This document shows, in pieces, positions 26,990-35,226 of a stretch of 39,796 nt of DNA. The notes beneath the pieces were generated by a model that saw only the letters and a program-made list of their open reading frames with translations, had not been told where the DNA came from and did not search any database. Origin of the DNA: Crystallibacter degradans (GTDB lineage: Bacteria > Actinomycetota > Actinomycetes > Actinomycetales > Micrococcaceae). The DNA lies in assembly GCF_012952295.1 (NCBI RefSeq), contig NZ_JABBCH010000024.1:1-39796 (forward strand), in the 5' to 3' direction. The position numbers were made by a program, and so were the translations under genes. The stretch's first letter is position 1, and every line of letters starts with the position of its first letter.

Positions 26990-28654
26990 ATGAGTGAGTC
27001 CCAGCTGCCTGAACGCCCGGCAGCATCCGGTCTTTCCCTGTACCGCAACGGTTCCGTGTACAGCCCTGCGGACCCCTATGCCACAGCCATGTTGGTCGAC
27101 GGCGGTACGGTTGCGTGGATCGGCTCCGAAGAGGCAGCAACGTCAATCGCCGACAGCAAGATGGAGATTATCGACCTGCAGGGCCGGCTCGTGGCCCCGG
27201 GGTTCGTAGATTCCCATGCGCATGTCACGGATACCGGTTTGGCTTTGACCTCGCTCGACTTGTCCCATTGCAACTCCTTGGCCGAGCTCCTCGACGCCGT
27301 TGCCGGCGCTGCGCGTTCCGGCGCGTCCCCGGTGCTCGGACATGGCTGGGAAGAGAGCCGCTGGCCCGAAGGCCGGCCGCCTTCAGCTGACGAACTTGAG
27401 CACGCCGGTTGCGGACAGGACGTATACCTCAGTCGGGTTGACGTGCACTCGGGAGCCGTTTCCGCCTCCTTCGCCGCCAGGCTCGGGTTGCAGGCTGAGG
27501 AAGGCTGGGACGGCACCGGGCTGGCGCGTACTCGCGCCCACCAATTGGTCCGCGCAGCCGCGCATAACCCTTCGGTCGGCCGCCGGAAGGACCTACAGCG
27601 CCTGGCGTTGAACCACGCCGCGTCGCGTGGGTATGTGGCCCTGGCGGAAATGGGAGCCCCGCACATTGCTCCGGCCGAGGACCTGCAGGAATTGATTGCG
27701 TTGGCGGACGATGAATACCGGTCGCTCCCCAGGATCCTTCCGTACTGGGGGCAGCTGGCGGAATCGGCGGAGCAGCTGCAAGATATCCTCGAGCTGTTCG
27801 GAAACAAGCTCAGGGGTTTGGCCGGCGACCTCAACATTGACGGGTCCATCGGCTCACACACCGCCTGTGTGCATGGCGGCTACCAAGACCGGCCCGATGA
27901 GGCCGGACAGCTATTCCTCACCGTGGAACAAGCAGCCCGGCACATCGAGCTCTGTTCCGTAGCGGGGATCCAAGGCGGCTTCCATGTCATTGGTGACGCA
28001 GCGCTCGACCGGGCCATCGAGGCCCTGCAGATCGCAGCCGATCGGGTCGGAAGTGCCCCGGTCCGCTCGGCCCGGCACCGGTTCGAGCATGTTGAGATGA
28101 TGTCGTCCGGAGCAGTCGACCGATTGCTGGAATTCGGAATCACTGCAAGCATGCAGCCGCTTTTCGATGCCTATTGGGGCGGCACGGACGGTATGTACGC
28201 CGCCCGGCTCGGGGCCCGGGCTTCCCTGGGCATGAATGCCATCGGGACGCTGCAGACGGCAGGCGTTCCTGTCTGTCTGGGATCGGACGCACCGGTCACG
28301 GAGCAGAGCCCGTGGGCGACGGTAAAAGCTTGTCTTGAACATCACAACCCGGAACAGCGGATCTCGGCACGGGCTGCTTTCCTTGCCCATACCCGGGCCG
28401 GCTGGCGGGCGGCGCGAGAGCCGAATCCCATGCAGGGCCAGTTGGCGCCCGGCACACCCGCCACGTTCGCCGTGTGGGAAGTGGCCGAGCTCTCGATCCA
28501 GACGCCTGACAGCAGAGTTTCGTCCTGGAGCACGGACGCGCGGGCCGGCACACCCATGCTGCCGTCGCTGGACGCCGACGTCCTGCCCGTTTGTTCACGC
28601 ACCGTAGTGGACGGGTACGCGGTCTACGACGCAGACGGTCGCCCGGCTTCCTGA
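26990..28654 (+). CDS. Amidohydrolase (YtcJ-like, metal-dependent)
   Basis: A 554-residue metal-dependent hydrolase of the YtcJ/exoenzyme regulatory protein AepA group. The small beta domain forms both ends of the chain. The TIM-barrel metal residues are in APGFVDSHAHV (HxH near residue 75), the middle DGSIGSHTACVHGG region, GFHVIGDAALDRAIEAL and RHRFEHVEMM (His), and GSDAPVTEQSPW (Asp). The start ATG has GGAG five bases upstream. Substrate unknown; the family includes enzymes acting on amides and N-acyl compounds. It follows helY by 117 bp, so co-transcription is possible but unproven. Confidence 0.9.
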   Translation: MSESQLPERPAASGLSLYRNGSVYSPADPYATAMLVDGGTVAWIGSEEAATSIADSKMEIIDLQGRLVAPGFVDSHAHVTDTGLALTSLDLSHCNSLAELLDAVAGAARSGASPVLGHGWEESRWPEGRPPSADELEHAGCGQDVYLSRVDVHSGAVSASFAARLGLQAEEGWDGTGLARTRAHQLVRAAAHNPSVGRRKDLQRLALNHAASRGYVALAEMGAPHIAPAEDLQELIALADDEYRSLPRILPYWGQLAESAEQLQDILELFGNKLRGLAGDLNIDGSIGSHTACVHGGYQDRPDEAGQLFLTVEQAARHIELCSVAGIQGGFHVIGDAALDRAIEALQIAADRVGSAPVRSARHRFEHVEMMSSGAVDRLLEFGITASMQPLFDAYWGGTDGMYAARLGARASLGMNAIGTLQTAGVPVCLGSDAPVTEQSPWATVKACLEHHNPEQRISARAAFLAHTRAGWRAAREPNPMQGQLAPGTPATFAVWEVAELSIQTPDSRVSSWSTDARAGTPMLPSLDADVLPVCSRTVVDGYAVYDADGRPAS

Positions 28655-28767
28655 GCGTGTACCGGCCAACCGGGCGGACGGATAGCCCAAAAAAGTCTTC
28701 ATGCCGCCGCATTCCGACTTGCCGTACTGACCTGCAGAAATGGGAGAACACACAGGTCAAAGCCACA

Positions 28768-28795
28768 TTGACACCCAGTTCTGACCACGTAAGCT
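28768..28795 (+). promoter_or_regulatory. Candidate promoter in the gap before ppm1
   Basis: TTGACA at 28768-28773 and TAAGCT at 28790-28795 are 16 bases apart. The -35 box is perfect; the -10 box matches in part. It would give a leader of about 340 nt before ppm1. The gap otherwise holds no plus-strand gene I can support. Confidence 0.3.
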
Positions 28796-28796
28796 T

Positions 28797-29008
28797 TTAG
28801 CTCAATGGGTCGTTTTGGGATAAGCCAATGACCCAGGCCGGGCTCCGGGCCAGATCGATGCACGCCAGCGGCAGAGTGAAGATTCTGCCCGGCGGCTGGA
28901 TGTCCGGTGCTTCCAACGGGTAGGTTTGCGCGTCAGTAGAAAACAGGTTCCGTCCGCTTCGCGGATCCGGTTCCTGGCCCGAAGGCGCGCAGACCTACCC
29001 TCTTCCAT
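28797..29008 (-). pseudogene. Frameshifted small open reading frame, unrecognised
   Basis: The 486-bp gap between the amidohydrolase and ppm1 contains minus-strand reading that looks coding in two frames. Starting at ATG 29008 it reads MEEGRSARLRARNRIREADG. The neighbouring frame then reads FSTDAQTYPLEAPDIQPPGR and ACIDLARSPAWVIGLSQNDP and ends at TAA 28797. One extra T in the TTTT run near 28940 would join them into about 70 residues. Third positions in the second frame are GC-rich. No family is recognised and there is no good ribosome binding site. It may be a gene remnant, a real frameshift, or chance. Confidence 0.3.
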
Positions 29009-29140
29009 GCTGACCCGTCGCTCTGCGCGGCTGGAGCAAGGAACGATGACATATACTGGACCGTTGGCGTTCGGCCCGGTCCCGCGGACATGCCCGCGCC
29101 ATAATATGCGGCAACAGTAGCGAGATTGAAAGGCAGCTGA

Positions 29141-29869
29141 GTGCGGGTCCTGACCATCATTCCGACGTACAACGAGATTGAGTCCCTGCCTCGGACCCTG
29201 GACCGGCTCCGGGCCGTAGCGCCCGACACCGACGTCCTGGTAGTCGACGACAACTCTCCCGATGGCACCGGAGCGGCGGCGGACACCGTTGCTGCCGCGG
29301 ACAGCGCAGTCCATGTGCTGCACCGGCAGGGTAAGGAAGGACTCGGCGCGGCCTACATCGCCGGATTCCGTTGGGGTCTCGACGCGGGCTACGACGTTCT
29401 GGTCGAAATGGATGCCGACGGTTCCCACCAACCCGAAGAGTTGCAGCGTCTGCTGGATGCTTTGGACCGCGGTGCGGACATGGTCAAAGGCTCACGGTGG
29501 ATCCGGGGAGGCAAGGTGGTCAACTGGCCGCTGCACCGGAAGCTGCTCTCACTCGGCGGCAGCTTGTACTCGCGGATCCTGCTCGGTGTCCGGGTCAAGG
29601 ACATTACCGGTGGCTTCAATGCTTTCCGTGCGGAGACACTGAAGAAGATCGATCTCGATTCGGTCGAATCCGTGGGCTACTGCTTCCAAGTAGATCTAAC
29701 CTGGAAAACGCTCAAGGCCGGACTCGATGTACGGGAAGTTCCGATCACTTTTGTAGAACGCGAATTCGGGGACTCGAAGATGAGTGGCGGGATCGTGTTT
29801 GAATCGATCATCCTTGTCACGAAATGGGGACTCCGTTCCCGCTGGCACAAGCTGACCGGCAGAGCTTAA
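29141..29869 (+). CDS. Polyprenol-phosphate mannosyltransferase (Ppm1/DPM-like)
   Basis: A GT2 glycosyltransferase of 242 residues that makes polyprenol-phosphate-mannose from GDP-mannose; this lipid donor feeds protein mannosylation and lipomannan/lipoglycan assembly. Motifs: IIPTYNEIESLPRTLDRL at 6-23, VVDDNSPDGTG at 34-44, and EMDADGSHQPEE with the metal-binding DxD at 91-93. It lacks C-terminal membrane helices, like mycobacterial and human DPM1. In Mycobacterium the enzyme is fused to or paired with the apolipoprotein N-acyltransferase; here it stands alone. Start GTG 29141 is preceded by GAAAGG. A strong hairpin follows directly. Confidence 0.92.
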   Translation: MRVLTIIPTYNEIESLPRTLDRLRAVAPDTDVLVVDDNSPDGTGAAADTVAAADSAVHVLHRQGKEGLGAAYIAGFRWGLDAGYDVLVEMDADGSHQPEELQRLLDALDRGADMVKGSRWIRGGKVVNWPLHRKLLSLGGSLYSRILLGVRVKDITGGFNAFRAETLKKIDLDSVESVGYCFQVDLTWKTLKAGLDVREVPITFVEREFGDSKMSGGIVFESIILVTKWGLRSRWHKLTGRA

Positions 29870-29871
29870 AG

Positions 29872-29909
29872 GCTGAGGGAGGAGACCGTTTCCAGTCTCC
29901 TCCCTCAGC
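29872..29909. terminator. Bidirectional terminator between ppm1 and rbpA
   Basis: A perfect 15-bp stem (GCTGAGGGAGGAGAC at 29872-29886 with 29895-29909) around an 8-base loop separates two convergent genes, three bases after the ppm1 stop. Confidence 0.85.
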
Positions 29910-29921
29910 TACGCCTATGTT

Positions 29922-30269
29922 CTAGGCGGAGCGGCGTTCGCCGCGGCGTTCACGCAGAATGTTCAACCGGTCCTCGAGAATCTGCTCCAGTTCTTCGACC
30001 GAGCGGCGTTCCAGCAACATATCCCAGTGGGTCCGGACGGCCTTCTCATTGCTGTCGTCGGGCTTTTCGCCATTGACGAGCAACGCTTCCTTGCCGGTCT
30101 TGGAAACCCAGGTCGGGGGGATCTCAGCCTCGGCGGCAAAGGTAACAAAGACCTGCTCGCCATCCTCGCAACGGTACTCCACCCGTTGACGCGGCGCCGG
30201 CTCGACACCGGATTCCGTCTCCATGCTCTGCGCTCCGAGACGCATACCCCGCAGGCTACGATCGCTCAT
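29922..30269 (-). CDS. rbpA: RNA polymerase-binding protein RbpA
   Basis: An actinobacteria-specific transcription factor that binds sigma-A/sigma-B and RNA polymerase and stabilises the open complex. 115 residues, the family length. It starts with the basic tail and RGMRLGAQSMETESGVEPAP; the core has VEYRCEDGEQVFVTFAAEAE; the C-terminal sigma-interaction helix includes KAVRTHWDMLLERRSVEELE. Arginines of the basic linker are visible near the N terminus. The start ATG has GGGAGA eight bases upstream. It confirms the actinobacterial assignment. Confidence 0.97.
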   Translation of the reverse strand: MSDRSLRGMRLGAQSMETESGVEPAPRQRVEYRCEDGEQVFVTFAAEAEIPPTWVSKTGKEALLVNGEKPDDSNEKAVRTHWDMLLERRSVEELEQILEDRLNILRERRGERRSA

Positions 30270-30335
30270 GATCTCTCCCTCTTGTCTTATGGTGGGGCGG
30301 TGAAATGCACCGTCCCGGCATGACCCGCACTACCT

Positions 30336-30440
30336 TCAACGCTTCCGGACCATCAACTGTTCCCGGTCGGCAGCGGGCATCAGCTTCGCGGCAAACAACC
30401 AATTATAGTCCGGAATGGCCGCAAGGGTAAAGGCGAACAT
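30336..30440 (-). CDS. Possible 34-residue protein downstream of the SPFH gene
   Basis: An ORF of 34 codons begins 1 base after the SPFH stop (TGAG-ATG). It reads MFAFTLAAIPDYNWLFAAKL and ends LMVRKR. Its composition is protein-like but no ribosome binding site closer than GAGG at 11 bases is seen, and I do not recognise it. It fills the space before rbpA. It could be a real small protein, the leftover end of a longer SPFH protein, or chance. Confidence 0.25.
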   Translation of the reverse strand: MFAFTLAAIPDYNWLFAAKLMPAADREQLMVRKR

Positions 30441-30441
30441 C

Positions 30442-31398
30442 TCACAACAGGCCTCGTGTCGGACTGGCTGGCTCTTCGCCCGGTTCGCCGTCGGCAGCAT
30501 CAGGGCTTGCCCCGTCGGGCGTCGCCGCCCCCAGGACACTGCCGACACCCTTGAGCGCCTCGCCAACTTCGCTGGGGATGATCCACAACTTGTTGGAGGA
30601 TCCGTCCGCAAGTTTGGGCAACGTCTGGAGGTACTGGTACGCGAGCAGTTTCTGGGTCGGATTGCCTTTGTGTATGGCGTCGAAGACTTTCTGGATGGCC
30701 TGCGATTCACCGTCGGCACGGAGAATGGCTGCTTTGGCATCGCCCTCAGCTTTGAGGATGGCCGCCTGACGCTCACCTTCAGCGGTGAGGATCTGCGACT
30801 GCTTGACGCCTTCAGCTGTCAGGATTGCAGCCCGACGGTCCCGGTCTGCGCGCATCTGCTTTTCCATGGAATCCTGGATGGAGTGAGGAGGGTCGATCGC
30901 CTTGAGCTCCACGCGAGAAACGCGGATGCCCCATCGGCCGGTAGCCTCATCCAACACACCGCGCAACTGGCCGTTGATCTGGTCCCGGGAAGTTAGCGCC
31001 TCTTCGAGGTTCAGCCCGCCCACAACGTTTCGCAATGTGGTGGTGGTCAGCTGTTCGACGGCCTGGATATAGTTGGCAATCTCGTACGTCGCGGCACGCG
31101 GATCGGTCACTTGGAAATAGATGACCGTATCAATGGAGACAACGAGGTTGTCTTCGGTAATAACGGGCTGCGGCGGAAACGACACGACCTGTTCGCGCAG
31201 ATCCAGCAGGGGCAGGAGCCGGTCAACGAACGGGATCAGGATGGTCAGTCCGGGGTTGAGGGTGCGCTGGTATTTGCCCAAACGTTCGACTACGCCGGCG
31301 CGCGCCTGCGGAATGATCCGGACGGCGCGGACCAACACAATGAACACAAAAATGATCAGGACCAGCAGCACTATCCAGATGCCGATATTGCTATCCAT
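30442..31398 (-). CDS. SPFH/band 7 (stomatin/prohibitin-like) membrane protein
   Basis: A 318-residue scaffold-type membrane protein. An N-terminal membrane segment at about 7-28 (IWIVLLVLIIFVFIVLVRAV) is followed by the SPFH domain (RIIPQARAGVVERLGKYQRT ... DLREQVVSFPPQPV ... TTTLRNVVGGLNLEEALTSR) and a coiled-coil stretch (RADRDRRAAILTAEGVKQSQ). The last 40 residues are low complexity (GAATPDGASPDAADGEPG). It belongs to the QmcA/slipin branch. An NfeD gene lies 97 bp upstream in the same direction, which is the classic NfeD-SPFH pair. The role is thought to be in membrane microdomain or protein quality control; nothing here proves it. Confidence 0.94.
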   Translation of the reverse strand: MDSNIGIWIVLLVLIIFVFIVLVRAVRIIPQARAGVVERLGKYQRTLNPGLTILIPFVDRLLPLLDLREQVVSFPPQPVITEDNLVVSIDTVIYFQVTDPRAATYEIANYIQAVEQLTTTTLRNVVGGLNLEEALTSRDQINGQLRGVLDEATGRWGIRVSRVELKAIDPPHSIQDSMEKQMRADRDRRAAILTAEGVKQSQILTAEGERQAAILKAEGDAKAAILRADGESQAIQKVFDAIHKGNPTQKLLAYQYLQTLPKLADGSSNKLWIIPSEVGEALKGVGSVLGAATPDGASPDAADGEPGEEPASPTRGLL

Positions 31399-31495
31399 AG
31401 CTCCCCTTCAATTGTTATTCGCATCAGCTTGTGGTCCGGATGCTGAGCCATCCGTGAGGCTGAATGCGTTGATGCGCCCTTGGATCTTTGCCGGT

Positions 31496-31969
31496 TTACT
31501 GGGCCGGGTAAGGGCCTGGCTCCGCGGCAGGGTAGACGACGGCGGTGGCCCCTTCGATCCGAGCCACGGCTACCCGCGCTCCGGCCGGGATTGCCGAACC
31601 GTCGCTCGAACGTGCCGTCCAGGTGTCGCCACCGATCTTGACCATGCCGGAGTGGTCCGTGACGGGTTCCAGCGCCATGGCCGATTCTCCGATCAACCGG
31701 TCAACGTTGGTGGCTTGGTCCCGGGGACCGCGGCGCAGGTGGCGCAGCCCTACGGGACGCACCACGAGAACCATGAGCAGCGCCACTACGCAGAACACGA
31801 CCACCTGGATCCAGAAAGGCCAGCCGAGCAGCGCGGTGAATAAGGCGATCAGGGCCCCGAAGGACATCATGATGAAGAATAGGTCGAGCGTCATCATCTC
31901 GACGATCGCCAGGACAAGGAACAGAGCCAGCCATAGGACCCAGCTGTTGATGACGAGCCATTCAAGCAT
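31496..31969 (-). CDS. NfeD family membrane protein
   Basis: A 157-residue short NfeD. Three to four membrane segments lie in residues 8-75 (VLWLALFLVLAIVEMMTLDL, FWIQVVVFCVVALLMVLVVR), then a cytoplasmic OB-fold at about 90-157 (MVKIGGDTWTARSSDGSAIP, GARVAVARIEGATAVVYP). It lacks the N-terminal ClpP-like protease domain, so it is the short form that partners with SPFH proteins. ATG 31969 was chosen because AGGGGG precedes it; the frame is open 42 bases further upstream. The SPFH gene follows downstream, as expected for a pair. Confidence 0.9.
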   Translation of the reverse strand: MLEWLVINSWVLWLALFLVLAIVEMMTLDLFFIMMSFGALIALFTALLGWPFWIQVVVFCVVALLMVLVVRPVGLRHLRRGPRDQATNVDRLIGESAMALEPVTDHSGMVKIGGDTWTARSSDGSAIPAGARVAVARIEGATAVVYPAAEPGPYPAQ

Positions 31970-32165
31970 CGGTTCCCCCTGTTGCAGGTAGAGACGCGGG
32001 ACCACGAACATGCCACAGAGGACATGTGGTCCACAGCACCATCATGCCCGATTTGCCGGAGGTTGTGGCGCTTTCCGGGCCGAACTTCGCTGAAGCGCGG
32101 AAACTGTGGCCAAGTCGTGACCACAGCAGGCACAACACGGGAAATGAGCCTCGTGGCCTACGGCG

Positions 32166-33053
32166 CTAGCGGGCGCCCTTTCGGAAAATGCTGAGGGTAA
32201 ACCGGGCTTCGACCGCCAGCGGTGTCTCCGGATCCTGGAGCACAATTGCTGCCTCGCCCTGCTCAAGAGCTGCGCCGGCATGGTGGGCGTTCGGACCCAT
32301 CATCACCGCGTTCCGTATGTCTTCGCCCTTGAGCTGCATGGGCACCGACAGGGAGTCCGCAGACACCGGCGTGAAGTCCTGCGCCAGGGAAGCAGCGAGC
32401 TTGTCAGACTTGTCGTCGTCGACGGCAAGCAGGGGGAGCCGTGCCCGCAGGGCGTCTAGATGCCCGGGCGCCGGGGTTACCACCAGCAGATGGCCGCCGG
32501 GTTTGAGGATCCGCGCGTATTCTTCGGCATTGCGCGGGGCGAAAACGTTGATGATCAGATCGACGGCACCACCGGCCAGGGGAAGGGGCCGCCAGAGGTC
32601 CCACACCAGGCACAGCCCCTGCGGAACGGAACGCACAGCGCGGCGCAGGGCAAACTTGGACAGATCCAGCGCCACCGCCCTGGCCGCAGGCACGGCCCCA
32701 AGGGCGGCAGCCAGATAATGGCCGGTGCCGGCCCCGGCATCGACGATGACTGGCCGTTCGATGCCTTCCAGCAGTCCCGAAACGGTTCCGGCGACCTGCT
32801 GGAGCAACGGGTCATAATGTCCGTCGTCCAGGAACGCGGATCTGGCCGCAACCATGTCTGCAGTGTCCGGGATGAAAGATGTACCCCGCCCAGTCAGCAA
32901 GTTAATGTAGCCCTGTTTGGCGCCGTCGAAACGATGGCCTGCGGCACAGCTGATCCCACCCGCAACCGAATCCTCGTTGGGCCGCATGTCCTCCGCGCAC
33001 ACCGGGCACAGCAGGAGGTCGACCGATTCCAAGGGCACGCTGAGTGAAGGCAT
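32166..33053 (-). CDS. RlmA-type 23S rRNA (guanine-N1)-methyltransferase
   Basis: A methyltransferase of 295 residues with an N-terminal zinc knuckle: Cys16, Cys19 (CPVC), Cys36 and His40 (CAAGHRFD). The Rossmann domain starts at VIVDAGAGTGHYLAA (103-117). VWDLWRPLPL and INVFAPRNAEEYARILKPGG carry the SAM and catalytic regions. RlmA(I) and RlmA(II)/TlrB methylate G745 or G748 of 23S rRNA; TlrB gives tylosin resistance. Which of the two cannot be told by eye. It shares a divergent promoter region with the S9 peptidase. Confidence 0.9.
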   Translation of the reverse strand: MPSLSVPLESVDLLLCPVCAEDMRPNEDSVAGGISCAAGHRFDGAKQGYINLLTGRGTSFIPDTADMVAARSAFLDDGHYDPLLQQVAGTVSGLLEGIERPVIVDAGAGTGHYLAAALGAVPAARAVALDLSKFALRRAVRSVPQGLCLVWDLWRPLPLAGGAVDLIINVFAPRNAEEYARILKPGGHLLVVTPAPGHLDALRARLPLLAVDDDKSDKLAASLAQDFTPVSADSLSVPMQLKGEDIRNAVMMGPNAHHAGAALEQGEAAIVLQDPETPLAVEARFTLSIFRKGAR

Positions 33054-33138
33054 AAACCGATCCTAGCGAGACGACGGCCGCCGGCGTTACCGAAAGGTGA
33101 CTCGCCCAAGCGCCGGGCCTGAGACTAAGCTCACAAAG

Positions 33139-35223
33139 ATGAAGTCTGAAGAGATCGTTTTACTTAATTCCGTTTCCGCGCCGTCCGTCCATCCCCGGGG
33201 AAACCGCGCCGTGGTGTCGGTTACCCGCCCGGACTTCGCTGCCGACGCTTACGTCGGACAGTTGTGGGAGATACCGCTGGACGACGACGGCGGTGCACAG
33301 CGCCGCTTGACCCGCGGCTTCCGTGATACCGCCCCAAAATACGCGCCCGACGGCGGTGCCTTGGCTTTCCTGCGCGCTGCGCCCGGGGAAGCGCCCCAGC
33401 TTTTCGCCGTGGAGAGCGGAGGAGGGGAACCGGTCCGGCTGACCGACCGGAAGCTCGGAGTCTCCGGTTTTGCCTGGTCGCCCGATTCGGCGAGTCTGGT
33501 CTTTGCCGCACCGGTACCGGAAGAAGGACGCTACGGCACGGTGGAGGGGCTTGGCGCCGACGCTGAGGACGCCCGGCTGATCACCGGCTATAAGTTCCGC
33601 ATGAACGGAGCCGGGTACACGAACGACAAACGCGCCCAGCTCTTCCGCCTGGATGCGCCCGATCTGCAGGCCGAACCGCCGATAACCCCGACAGGCCGGG
33701 CGAAGAAGCAGGCTGAAGATCAGGGACGCAAATTCCAGCCGGTGCCGGAACCGGTCCAGCTGACCCACGGCGCGGCGGACCACCAGTCGCCGCGCTTCTC
33801 AGCGGACGGCGGCCGCATCTACTTCAGCGCCGCCCTGCATACAGAGGCCGACAGCGACCTGGTCTCGGACATCTACTCCATCGACACGGACGGTCTGGAT
33901 CTGCGCAAGCACACGAACCTGCAGGACCAGCCGACGGCGCGGGTAACCGCAGACCTGCCGGCGCCCAGCCCCGACGGCCGCTGGCTGTTCTTCCTCGGCA
34001 GCGAACTCGGCGAGAGCGGCACCGACTTCGTGGCACGAAACACCGGCCTCTATGTGGCGCCCACGGATACCAGCGCTCCGGCCCGCAGGCTGACCGACGC
34101 CGAGACAATCGACCTGAGCACTACCAGCGGTGAGCTGGTAGCGGTGGCCGATGACGCCGTCGTCGTTCTGAACAGCACGCGCGGATCCGTGGAACTGCTG
34201 CGTCTGAGCGCCGCCGGAGAGTTGCAGGTTCTGGTGGAGGGCCAACGCCAGGTTACCGGCGCAGGTGCTGCCGGCGGTGCGCTCGTGGTGAGTTTTACCG
34301 ATCCCGGCACCGCTGGGGACGTGGGCCTCGTGACCGCCGCGGGCCTGCAGGTTCTCACCGATTTTTCGTCCGCCCTGCGTGCCGAGTCGCCGCCGGCCGA
34401 ACTGCGGGAGGAAACCTTCACCGCGGCCGATGGGTACCCGGTGCACGGCTGGGTGCTGCTGCCCGAGGGCGAGGGTCCGCACCCGGTGCTGCTGAACATT
34501 CACGGCGGGCCCTTTGCCCAATACGGCTGGGGGCTTTTCGACGAGGCCCAGGTCTATGTGGAGGCCGGGTATGCCGTGCTGATGTGCAATCCGCGTGGCG
34601 CTGCCGGCTACGGGCAGGCGCACGGGCGGGCGATCAAGGAGGCCATGGGAACCGTGGACCTGGTGGACGTGCTCGCGTTCCTGGAGGGGGCGCAGGCGAA
34701 GTATCCGCAGCTGGACCGCGACCGGATGGGCGTGATGGGCGGTTCCTACGGGGGCTACCTCACCGCCTGGACGATCTCCCAGGACCACCGTTTCGCGGCC
34801 GCGATCATTGAGCGCGGCTACCTGGATCCGCCGTCGTTCGTGGGATCCAGCGACATCGGCTGGTTCTTCTCCGGCGAATATACGGGGACCAATGAGGAGG
34901 GCATCCGCAGCCAGAACCCGTTTGCCCAGATCGGCAACGTTCGGACGCCGTCGCTCATCATCCACTCGGAAGAAGACCTGCGTTGCCCGCTCGAGCAGGC
35001 CCAGCGGTACTATTTAGCGCTCAAACAGCGCGGCGTGCCGGCCCAGCTGCTGATTTTCCCGGGGGAGAACCACGAGCTTTCGCGCACCGGGACGCCCTGG
35101 CACCGCAGGCAGCGGTTCGACGAGATCTTGCGCTGGTGGGCCACCTACCTGCCCACCGCCCGGAACCGGCTTGGGCAGCCCGAGTCCCGCGAAGCCGCGG
35201 AACTGGAGCCCGCCGCCGGCTAA
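33139..35223 (+). CDS. S9 family prolyl-oligopeptidase-type peptidase
   Basis: A serine peptidase of about 694 residues. The N-terminal beta-propeller (about 1-420) contains repeat-like stretches such as GFAWSPDSASLVFAA and HQSPRFSADGGRIYFSAA. The alpha/beta-hydrolase domain follows: NIHGGPFAQYGWGLFDEAQV, the nucleophile Ser536 in GGSYGGYL, Asp613 in HSEEDLRCPLEQ and His645 in PGENHELSRTG. It belongs to the acylaminoacyl-peptidase/DPP-IV-like clan. No signal peptide. The frame is open to GTG 33097; I chose ATG 33139, where the conserved N-terminus appears to begin, but neither has a strong binding site. Confidence 0.92.
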   Translation: MKSEEIVLLNSVSAPSVHPRGNRAVVSVTRPDFAADAYVGQLWEIPLDDDGGAQRRLTRGFRDTAPKYAPDGGALAFLRAAPGEAPQLFAVESGGGEPVRLTDRKLGVSGFAWSPDSASLVFAAPVPEEGRYGTVEGLGADAEDARLITGYKFRMNGAGYTNDKRAQLFRLDAPDLQAEPPITPTGRAKKQAEDQGRKFQPVPEPVQLTHGAADHQSPRFSADGGRIYFSAALHTEADSDLVSDIYSIDTDGLDLRKHTNLQDQPTARVTADLPAPSPDGRWLFFLGSELGESGTDFVARNTGLYVAPTDTSAPARRLTDAETIDLSTTSGELVAVADDAVVVLNSTRGSVELLRLSAAGELQVLVEGQRQVTGAGAAGGALVVSFTDPGTAGDVGLVTAAGLQVLTDFSSALRAESPPAELREETFTAADGYPVHGWVLLPEGEGPHPVLLNIHGGPFAQYGWGLFDEAQVYVEAGYAVLMCNPRGAAGYGQAHGRAIKEAMGTVDLVDVLAFLEGAQAKYPQLDRDRMGVMGGSYGGYLTAWTISQDHRFAAAIIERGYLDPPSFVGSSDIGWFFSGEYTGTNEEGIRSQNPFAQIGNVRTPSLIIHSEEDLRCPLEQAQRYYLALKQRGVPAQLLIFPGENHELSRTGTPWHRRQRFDEILRWWATYLPTARNRLGQPESREAAELEPAAG

Positions 35224-35226
35224 GGT

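Noticed and set aside
32012-32165. Possible structured RNA between NfeD and the methyltransferase gene
   Set aside because: Several short complementary stretches (TGTGGCGCTTTCC and GGAAACTGTGG) are present, but no stable fold or known RNA family is evident.
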